Assembly (NCBI RefSeq): GCF_051401765.1
Contig: NW_027480422.1
Location: 12,852,001 to 12,916,000 of the forward strand
Origin: Calliopsis andreniformis
Taxonomy: Eukaryota; Arthropoda; Insecta; Hymenoptera; Andrenidae
DNA length: 64,000 nucleotides
Reading direction: 5' to 3'
Of this stretch, positions 50,897 through 61,493 are shown piece after piece. Every line of letters starts with the position of its first letter. Position 1 is the first letter of the stretch. The position numbers and the translations under genes are program-made. The notes beneath the pieces are model-generated. The model was not told the origin of the DNA and did no database searches. It worked only from the letters and a program-made list of their open reading frames with translations.

Positions 50897-52954
50897 CTGG
50901 CATTGACTTCTAAGGCCCTAACTATTCGATGTGGTGGAGCAACGCCTTAGAGTGAAGCCTAGGTTGCCCGGAACGTAGATATGACCATTACCTCCACACT
51001 GTTTGCAATTATTCATTTTATACAATGGAAATACTGTTGTATTTATACTGTTTTTTATAGTGATGGCGTTGACTTCTAAGGCCGTAGCTATTCCATCTGG
51101 TGGAACGACGCCCTAGAGTGAAGATTAGGTTGCCCGTATCGTAGAAATGACCATACCTTTCACACTGTTTGCAATTATTCCTGTTATACGATGGAAAAAC
51201 TGTTGTATTTCTATTGTATATTATGCTTCTGGCGTTGACTTCTAAGGCCGCAGCTATTCGATGTGGTGGAACGACGCCGTAGAGTGCAGCCTAGGTTGCC
51301 AGTATCGTTGAAATGACCATATCTTTCACACTGGTTGCAATTATTCGTTTTATACGATGGAAAGACTGTTGTATTACTATTGTATTTTATGCTTCTGGCG
51401 TTGACTTGTTAGGCCCTAACTATTCGATCTGGAGGAGCAACGCCCTAGAGAGAAGCCTAGATTGCCCGGAATGTAGAAATGACCATAACTATCAGACTGG
51501 TTGCAATTATTCGTTTTATACAATGGAAAAACTGTTGTATTTATATTGTATTTTATGCTTCAGGCGTTGACTTCTTAGGCCCTAACTGTTCGCTCTGGTG
51601 GAACAACGCCCTAGAGTGATGCCTAGGTTGCCCGGATCGTAGAAATGACCATTACTTGCACAATGGATGCAATTATTCGTTTTATACGATGGAAAAACTG
51701 TTGTATTTATTTTGTATTTGGTGCTCCTGTCGTTGACTTCTTAGGCCCTAACTATTGGATCTGGTGGACCAACGCCCTAGAGTGAAGCCTAGCTTGCCCG
51801 GAACGTAGAAATGACCATTACTACCACACTGTTTGCAATTATTCATATTATACAGTGGAAAAACTGTTGCATTTAAATTGTATTTTATGCTTCTGGCATT
51901 GACTTCTAAGGCCCTAACTATTCGATGTGGTGGAGCAACGCCCTAGAGTGAAACCTAGGTTGCACGGGACGTAGAAGTGCCCATTACTTTCACACTGGTG
52001 GTAATTATTCGTGTTATACGATGGAATAACTGTTGTATTTTTATTTTATTTTGTGCTTCTGGCGTTGACTTCTAAGGTCCTAGCTATTCGATCTGGTGGG
52101 GCAACGCTGGATAGTGAATCCTAGGTTGCCCGGAACTTAGAAATGACCATCACCTTCACTCTGGTTGCAATTATTCCTGTTATACGATCTAAAAACTGTG
52201 GTATTTATATTGTATTTTATGCTTCTGGCGTAGGCTTCTTAGGCCCTAACTATTCGATCTGGGGGAAACACGCCCTAGACTGAAGCCTAGGTTGCCCGGA
52301 ACGTAGAAATGACCATCACTTTCACACTGGTTCCAATTATTCCTGTTATACGATGGAAAAAGTGTTGTATTTTTATTGTATTTTATGCTTCTGGCGTTGA
52401 CTTCTAAGTCCCTAGCTATTCGATCTGGTGGTGCAACGCTCTAGAGTGAAGCCTAGGTTGCCCGGAACTTAGAAGTGACCATCACCTTCACTCTGGGTGC
52501 TATTATTCCTGTTATACGATGGAAAAACTGTTGTATTTTTATTGTATTTTATGCTTCGGGCGTTGACTTCTAAGGCCGTAGCTATTCGATGTGTTGGAGC
52601 AACGCCCTAGAGTGAAGCCTACGTTACCCGGAACGTAGAAATGACCATGTCTTTCACACTGGTTGCAATTATTCGTGTTATACGATGGAAAAACTGTTGT
52701 ATTTATATTATATTTTATGCTTCAGACGTTGACTTCTAAGGCAGTAGCTATTCGATGTGGTGGAGAAACGCCCTAGAGTGAAGCCTAGGTTGACCGGAAA
52801 GTAGTAATGACCATCACTTTCACAATGGTTGCAATTATTCTTGTTATACGATGGAAAAACTGTTGTATCTATTTTGTATTTTATGCTTCGGGCGTTGACA
52901 TCTAAGGCCCTAACTATTCGATCTGGTGAAGCAACGCTCTAGAGTGAAGCCTAG
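50897..52954. repeat. Divergent monomers with CCCGTATCGTAG variants
   Basis: About 12 monomers. CCGTATCGTAG or AGTATCGTTG with GGAACGACGCC appear near 51133 and 51299, a variant confined to about 51-57 kb. 52342-52570 matches 60142-60370 at offset 7800 (47 x 166 minus 2), with GGTGGTGCAACGCTCTAGAG. No gene is visible. Confidence 0.78.
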
Positions 52955-54470
52955 GTTGCCCGTATCGTAGGAATGAGCATATCTTTCACTCTGGTTGCAA
53001 TTATTCCTCTTATACGATGGTAAAGCTGTTGTATTTATATTGTATTTTATGCTTCTGGCGTTGACTTGTTAGGCCCTAACTATTCGATCTGGTGGAGCAA
53101 CGCCCTAGAGAGAAGCCTAGATTGCCCGGAACGTAGAAATGACCATAACTATCAGACTGGTTTCAATTATTCGTTTTATAAGATGGAAAGACTGTTTTAT
53201 TTATATTGTATTTTATAGTTATGGCGTTGTCTTCTAGGGCCGTAGCTATTCGATGTGGTTGAGCAACGCCCTAGAGTGAAGCCTAGGTGGCCCGGAACGT
53301 ATAAATGACCATAGCCTTCATACTTGTTGCAATTATTCGTTTTATACGATGGAAAAGCTGTTGTATTTATTTTGTATTTGGTGCTCCTGGCGTTGACTTC
53401 TTAGGTCCTAGCTATGGGATCTGGTGGACCAACGCCCTAGAGTGAAGCCTAGGTTGCCCGGAACGTAGGAATGACGATAACATTCATACTGGTTGCAATT
53501 ATACGTTTTATACGATGGAAAAACTGTTGTCTTTATATTATATTTTATGCGTCAGACGTTGACTTCTAAGGCAGTACCTATTCGATGTGGTGGAGAAACG
53601 CCCTAGAGAGAAGCCTAGGTTGCCCGGAAGGTAGAAATGACCATTACCTCCACACTGTTTGCAATTATTCATTTTATACAGTGGAAAAACTGTTGCATTT
53701 ATATTGTTTTTTATAGTTATGGCGTTGACTTCTAAGGCCGTAGCTATTCGATGTGGTGGAGCAATGCCCTAGAGTGAAGCCTAGGATGCTCGCAACATAG
53801 AAATGACCATATCTTTCACACTGTTTGCAATTATTCCTGTTATAAGATTGTAAAACTGTTGTATTTGTATTGTATTTTATGCTTCTGGCGTAGACTTCTT
53901 AGGCCCTAACTATTCGATCTGGTGGAACGACGCTCTAGCGTGAAGCCTAGGTTGCCCGTATCGTAGAAATGACCATATCTTTAACACTGGTTGCAATTAT
54001 TCCTGTTATACGATGGAAAAACTTTTGTATTTGTATTGTATTTTATGCTTCTGGCGTTGACTTGTTAGGCCCTAACTATTCAATTTGGTGGAGCAACGCC
54101 CTAGGGTGAAGCCTAGGTTGCCCGTAACGTAGAAATGACCGTAACATTCATACTGGTTGCAATTATTCGTTTTATACCGTGGAAAGACTGTTGTATTTAT
54201 ATTGTATTTTATGCGTCTGGAGTTGTTTTCTAAGGCCCTAACTATTCGGCCTGGTGGACCAACGGACTAGAGTGAAGCCTAGGTTGCACGGAACTTAGAA
54301 ATGACCATCACCTTCACTCTGGTTGCAATTATTCCTGTCATACGATGGAAAAACTGTGGTATTTATATTGTATTTTATGCTTCTGGCGTAGGCTTCTTAG
54401 GCCCTAACTATTCGATCTGGAGGAACCACACCCTAGACTGAAGCCTAGGTTGCCCGGAACGTAGAAATGA
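52955..54470. repeat. Mosaic block, copy 1
   Basis: About 52955-53130 matches 57103-57278 (offset 4148). About 53440-53790 matches 57920-58270 (offset 4480), with CGTAGGAATGACGATAAC and GCGTCAGACGTTGAC. The 2 bp missing from each offset are explained by the two 1-bp deletions near 56162 and 56946. The remainder, to 54470, holds GCGTCTGGAGTTG and GGCGTAGGCTTC monomers. Confidence 0.82.
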
Positions 54471-55670
54471 CCATCACTTTCACACTGGTTGCAATTATTC
54501 CTGTTATACGATGGACAAACTGTTGGATTTTTAATGTACTTTATGCTTCTGGCGTTGACTTCTAAGGCCCTATGTATTCGATCTGGTGGAGCAATGTTTC
54601 AGTGTTAAGTCTACGATGCCCGGAACGTAGAAATGGCCGTTACTTTCACACTGGTTGCAATTACTCATTTTATACGATGGAAAAACTGTTGTACATATAT
54701 CGTATTTTATGCTTCTGGCATTGACTTCTTAGGCCCTAACTATTCGATCTGGTGGAGCAACGCCCTAGAGTGAAGCCTAGGTTGCCCGGCACGTCGAAAT
54801 GACCATAACTATCAGACTGGTTGCAATTATTCGTTTTATGCGATGGGAAGACTTTTGTATTTATATTGTATTTTATAGTTATGGCGTTGTCTTCTAGGGC
54901 CGTAGCTATTCGATGTGGTTGCGCAACGCCCTAGAGTGAAGCCTAGGTTGCCCGGAACGTAGAAATGACCATTACTTCCACACTGTTTGCAATTATTCAT
55001 ATTATACAGTGGAAAACCTGTTGTATTTATATGGCATTTTATGCTTCTGGCATTGAGTTCTGAGGCCCAAACTATTCGATGTGGTGGAGCAACGCCCTAG
55101 AGTGAAGCCTAGGTTTCCCGGAATGTAGAAATGACCATCACTTTCACAATGGTTGCAATTATTCTTGTTATACGATGGAAAAACTGTTGTATTTATTTTG
55201 TATTCTATTCCTCTGGCGTTGACTCCTAAGGCCGTAGCTATTCGATCTGGTGGAGCAACGCCCAAGGGTGAAGCCTAGGTTGCCCGTAACGTAGAAATGA
55301 CCATAACTTTCATACTGGTTGCAATTATTCGTTTTATGCCGTGGAAAAACTGTTGTATTTATATTGTATTTTATGAGTCTGGAGTTGTTTTCTAAGGCCC
55401 TAACTATTCGGCCGGGTGGACCAACGCCCTAGAGTGAAGCCTAGATTGCACGGAACGTAGAAATGCCCATTACTTTCACACTGGTTGTAATTATTCCTGT
55501 TATACGATGGAATAACTGTTGTATTTTTATTTTATTTTGTGCTTCTGGCGTTGACTTCTAAGGCCCTAGCTATTCGATCTGGCGGAGCAACGCTCTAGAG
55601 TGAAGCCTAGGTTGCCCGGAACTTAGAAATGACCAACACCTTCACTCTGGTTGCAATTATTCCTGTTATA
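54471..55670. repeat. Earlier, mosaic relative of the 19-mer HOR
   Basis: 54471 to about 54830 and 55100-55670 match 58785-59140 and 59414-59984 at +4314 bp. The part between, with TATATGGCATTTTATGC and GAGTTCTGAGGCCC, does not match and resembles 49880 instead. This copy is therefore a mosaic joining the 19-mer HOR family with the 24-mer HOR family. Confidence 0.82.
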
Positions 55671-58339
55671 CAATGGAAAAACTGTTGTATTTATATTGTT
55701 TTTTATAGTTATGGCGTTGACTTCTAAGGCCGCAGCTATTCGATGTGGTGGAGCAATGCCCTAGAGTGAAGCCTAGGATGCCCGCAACGTAGAAATGACC
55801 ATATCTTTCACACTGTTTGCAATTATTCCTGTTATACGATTCAAAAACTGTTGTATTTATATTGTATTTTATGCTTCTGGCGTTGACTTCTTAGGCCCTA
55901 ACTATTCGATTTGGTGGAGCAACGCCCTAGGGTGAAGCCTAGGTTGCCCGGAACGTAGAAATGACCATAACTTTCATACTGGTTGCAATTATTCGTTTTA
56001 TACGATGGAAAGACTGTTGAATTTATATTGTATTTTATAGTTATGGCGTTGTGTTCTAGGGCCGTAGCTATTCGATGTGGTTGAGCAACGCCCTAGAGTG
56101 AAGCCTAGTTTGCCCGGAACGTATAAATGACCATAGCTTTCATACTGGATGCAATTATTCGTTTATACCGTGGAAACACTGTTGTATTTATATTGTATTT
56201 TATGCGTCTGGAGTTGTTTTCTAAGGTCCTAACTATTCGGCCTGGTGGACCAACGCCCTAGAGTGAAGCCTAGGTTGCACGGAACGTAGAAATGACCATA
56301 TCTTTCACACTGTTTGCAATTGTTCCTGTTATACGATGGAAAAACTGTTGTATTTGTATTGTATTTTATGCTTCTGGCGTTGACTTCTTAGGCCCTAACT
56401 ATTCGATCTGGTGGAGCAACGCCCTAGAGTGAAGCCTAGGTTGCACGGAACGTAGAAATGACCGTAGCTCTCATACTTGTTGCGATTATTCGTTTTATAC
56501 GATGGAAAAGCTGTTGTACTTATTTTGTATTTGGTGCTCCTGGCGTTGACTTCTTAGGCCCTAGCTATTGGATCTGGTGAACCAACGACCTAGAGTGAAG
56601 CCTAGGATGCCCGGAACGTAGAAATGACCATAACTTTCATACTCGTTGCAATTATTCGTTTTATACCGTGGAAAGACTGTTGTATTTATATTGTATTTTA
56701 TGCGTCTGGAGTTGTTTTCTAAGGCCCTAACTATTCGGCCTGGTGGACCAACGCCCTAGAGTGAAGACTAGGTTGCACGGAACGTAGAAATGCCCATTAC
56801 TTTCACACTGGTGGTAATTATTCCTGTTATACGATGGAATAACTGTTGTAATTTTATTTTATTTTGTGCTTCTGGCGTTGACTTCTAAGGTCCTAGCTAT
56901 TAGATCTGGTGGAGCAACGCTCGATAGTGAAGCATAGGTTGCCCGAACGTAGAAATGACCGTACCTTTCACACTGGTTGCAATTACTCATTTTATGCGAT
57001 GGAAAAACTGTTGTACATATATCGCATTTTATGCTTCTGGCGTTGACTTCTAAGGCCGCAGCTATTCGATGTGGTGGAACGACGCCCTAGAGTGCAGCCT
57101 AGGTAGCCCGTATCGTAGGAATGATCATATCTTTCACTCTGGTTGCAATTATTCCTCTTATGCGATGGTAAAGCTGTTGTATTTATATTGTATTTTATGC
57201 TTCTGGCGTTGACTTGTTAGGCCCTAACTATTCGATCTGGTGGAGCAACGCCCTAGAGAGAAGCCTAGATTGCCCGGAACGTAGAAATGACCATCACTTT
57301 CACACTGGTTGCAATTATTCCTGTTATACAATGGAAAAACTGTTGTATTTATATTGTATTTTATGCTTCTGGCGTTGTCTTCTTAGGCCCTAACTATTCG
57401 ATCTGGTGGAGCATGGCCCTGGAGTGAAGCCTAGGTTGCCCGGAATGTAGAAATGACCATCACTTTCACACTGGTTGCAATTGTTCTTGTTATACGATGG
57501 CAAAACTGTTGTATTTATTTTGTATTTTATGCCTCTGGCGTTGACTGCTAAGGCCGTAGCTATTCGATGTGGTGGAGCAACGCCCTAGAGTGAAGCCTAG
57601 GTTGCCCGGAACGTAGAAATGACCATGTCTTTCACACTGGTTGCAATTGTTCCTGTTATACGATGGAAAAACTGTTGTATTTGTATTGTATTTTATGCTT
57701 CTGGCGTTGACTTCTTAGGCCCTAACTATTCGATCTGGTGGAGCAACGCCCTAGAGTGAAGCCTAGGTTGCACGGAACGTAGAAATGACCCTAGCTCTCA
57801 TACTTGTTGCGATTATTCGTTTTATACGATGGAAAAGCTGTTGTACTTATTTTGTATTTGGTGCTCCTGGCGTTGACTTCTTAGGCACTAGCTATGGGAT
57901 CTGGTGCACCAACGCCCTAGAGTGAAGCCTAGGTTGCCCGGAACGTAGGAATGACGATAACATTCATACTGGTTGCAATTATACGTTTTATACGATGGAA
58001 AATCTGTTGTCTTTATATTATATTTTATGCGTCAGACGTTGACTTCTAAGGCAGTACCTATTCGATGTGGTGGAGAAGCGCCCTAGAGAGAAGCCTAGGT
58101 TGCCCGGAAGGTAGAAATGACCATTACCTCCACACTGTTTGCAATTATTCATTTTATACAGTGGAAAAACTGTTGCATTTATATTGTTTTTTATAGTTAT
58201 GGCGTTGACTTCTAAGGCCGTAGCTATTCGATGTGGTGGAGCAATGCCCTAGAGTGAAGCCTAGGCTGCCCGGAATGTATAAATGACCATCACTTTCACA
58301 ATGGTTGCAATTATTCTTGTTATACGATGGAAAAACTGT
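55671..58339. repeat. Mosaic monomers with an 8-mer duplication
   Basis: About 56315-56590 recurs at 57643-57918 (1328 bp, exactly eight monomers), with ATTGTTCCTGTTATACG and ACTTGTTGCGATTATTCG. 57103-58270 repeats parts of 52955-53790. 1-bp deletions occur at about 56162 (CGTTTATACCG) and 56946 (TTGCCCGAACG). GCGTCTGGAGTTG monomers are frequent. No gene is visible. Confidence 0.8.
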
Positions 58340-61300
58340 GGTGTTTATATTGTATTTTATGCTTCTGGCGTAGGCTTCTTAGGCCCTAACTATTCGATCT
58401 GGGGGAACCATGCCCTAGACTGAAGCCTAGGTTGCCCGGAACGTAGAAATGACCATCACTTTCACACTGGTTGCAATTATTCCTGTTATACAATGGAAAA
58501 ACTGTTGTATTTATATTGTTTTTTATAGTTATGGCGTTGACTTCTAAGGCCGCAGCTATTCGATGTGGTGGAGCAATGCCCTAGAGTGAAGCCTAGGATG
58601 CCCGCAACGTAGAAATGACCATATCTTTCACACTGTTTGCAATTATTCCTGTTATACGATTGAAAAACTGTTGTATTTATATTGTATTTTATGCTTCTGG
58701 CGTTGACTTCAAAGGCCCTGACTATTCGATTTGGTGGAGCAACGCCCTAGGGTGAAGCATAGGTTGCCCGGAACGTAGAAATGCCCATCACTTTCACACT
58801 GGTTGCAATTATTCCTGTTATACGATGGACAAACTGTTGGATTTTTAATGTACTTTATGCTTCTGGCGTTGACTTCTAACGCCCTATGTATTCGATCTGG
58901 TGGAGCAATGTTTCAGTGTTAAGTCTACGATGCCCGGAACGTAGAAATGGCCGTTACTTTCACACTGGTTGCAATTACTCATTTTATACGATGGAAAAAC
59001 TGTTGTACATATATCGTATTTTATGCTTCTGGCATTGACTTCTTAGGCCCTAACTATTCGATCTGGTGGAGCAACGCCCTAGAGTGAAGCCTAGGTTGCC
59101 CGGCACGTCGAAATGACCATAACTATCAGACTGGTTGCAATTATTCGTTTTATGCGATGGAAAGACTGTTGTATTTATATTGTTTTTTATAGTTATGGCG
59201 TTGACTTCTAAGGCCGTAGCTATTCGATGTGGTGGAGCAATGCCCTAGAGTGAAGCCTAGGCTGCCCGGAATGTATAAATGACCATCACTTTCACAATGG
59301 TTGCAATTATTCTTGTTATACGATGGAAAAACTGTGGTGATTATATTGTATTTTATGCTTCTGGCGTAGGCTTCTTAGGCCCTAACTATTCGATCTGGGG
59401 GAACCATGCCCTAGACTGAAGCCTAGGTTTCCCGGAATGTAGAAATGACCATCACTTTCACAATGGTTGCAATTATTCTTGTTATACGATGGAAAAACTG
59501 TTGTATTTATTTTGTATTCTATTCCTCTGGCGTTGACTCCTAAGGCCGTAGCTATTCGATCTGGTGGAGCAACGCCCAAGGGTGAAGCCTAGGTTGCCCG
59601 TAACGTAGAAACGACCATAACTTTCATACTGGTTGCAATTATTCGTTTTATACCCTGGAAAAACTGTTGTATTTATATTGTATTTTATGAGTCTGGAGTT
59701 GTTTTCTAAGGCCCTAACTATTCGGACGGGTGGACCAACGCCCTAGAGTGAAGCCTAGATTGCACGGAACGTAGAAATGACCATTACTTTCACACTGGTT
59801 GTAATTATTACTGTTATACGATGGAATAACTGTTGTATTTTTATTTTATTTTGTGCTTCTGGCGTTGACTTCTAAGGCCCTAGCTATTCGATCTGGCGGA
59901 GCAACGCTCTAGAGTGAAGCCTAGGTTGCCCGGAACTTAGAAATGACCAACACCTTCACTCTGGTTGCAATTATTCCTGCTATACGATGGAAAAACTGTT
60001 GTATTTATATTGTATTTTATGCTTCTGCTGTAGACTTCTTAGGCCCTAGCTATTCGATCTGCAGGAACAACGCCCTAGAGTGAAGCCTAGGTTGCTGGGA
60101 ACGTAGAAATGATCATTACTTTCACACTGGCTGCAATTATTCCTTTTATACGATGGAAAAACTGTTGTATTTTTATTGTATTTTATGCTTCTGGCGTTGA
60201 CTTCTAAGTCCCTAGCTATTCGATCTGGTGGTGCAACGCTCTAGAGTGAATCCTAGGCTGCCCGGAACTTAGAAGTGACCATCACCTTCACTCTGGTTGC
60301 TGTTATTCCTGTTATACGTTGGAAAAACTGTTGTATTTTTATTGTATTTTATGCTTCGGGCGTTGACTTCTAAGGCCGTAGCTATTTGATCTGGTAGAGC
60401 AATGCCCTAGAGTTAAGTCTAGGATGCCCGGAACGTAGAAATGGCCATTGCTTTCACACTGGTTGCACTTATGCGTTTGATACGATGGAAAAGCTATTAT
60501 ACATATATCGTATTTTATGCTTCCAGCGTTGACTTCTTAGGACCTAACTATTCGATATGGGGGTACCACGCCCTAGACTGAAGCCTAGGTTGCCCGGAAC
60601 GTAGAAATGCCCATCACTTTCACACTGGTTGCAATTATTCCTGTTATACAAGGGAAAAACTGTTGTATTTATATTTTATTTTATGCTTCTGGCGTAGGCT
60701 TCTTAGGCCCTAACTATTCGATCTGGGGGAACCATGCCCTAGACTGAAGCCTAGGTTGCCCGGAACGTAGAAATGACCATCACTTTCACACTGGTTGCAA
60801 TTATTCCTGTTATACAATGGAAAAACTGTTGTATTTATATTGTTTTTTATAGTTATGGCGTTGACTTCTAAGGCCGTAGCTATTCGATGTGGTGGAGTAA
60901 TGCCCTAGAGTGAAGCCTAGGATGCCCGCAACGTAGAAATGACCATATCTTTCACACTGTTTGCAATTATTCCTGTTATACGATTGAAAAACTGTTGTAT
61001 TTATATTGTATTTTATGCTTCTGGCGTTGACTTGTTAGGCCCTAACTATTCGATTTGGTGGAGCAACGCCCTAGGGTGAAGCCTAGGTTGCCCGGAACGT
61101 AGAAATTACCATAACTTTCATACTGGTTGCAATTATTCGTTTTATACCGTGGAAACACTGTTGTATTTATATTGTATTTTATGCGTCTGGAGTTGTTTTC
61201 TAAGGTCCTAACTATGCGGCCTGGTGGGCCAACGCCCTAGAGTGAAGCCTAGGTTGCACGGAACGTAGAAATGCCCATTACTTTCACACTGGTTGTAATT

Positions 61301-61493
61301 ATTCCCGTTATACGATGGAATAACTCTTGTATTTTTATTTTATTTTGTGCTTCTGGCGTTGACTTCTAAGGTCCTAGCTATTCGACCTGGTGGAGCAACG
61401 CTCTAGAGTGAAGCCTAGGTTGCCCGGAACTTAGAAATGACCATCACCTTCACTCTGGTTGCAATTATTCCTGTTATACGATGGAAAAACTGT
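58340..61493. repeat. 19-mer HOR, copy 1 (3154 bp)
   Basis: The period is exactly 19 x 166. The rare marker GGGGGAACCA occurs at 58401, 59397 and 60725, then at 61555 in the next copy, giving internal spacings of 6, 8 and 5 monomers. Very few differences from copy 2 are seen: for example 58553-58561 has GGCCGCAGC where copy 2 has GGCCGTAGC, and CCTAGGCTGCCC near 60252 is CCTAGGTTGCCC in copy 2. The first 50 bp or so are less similar, so the left boundary is approximate. Confidence 0.92.
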
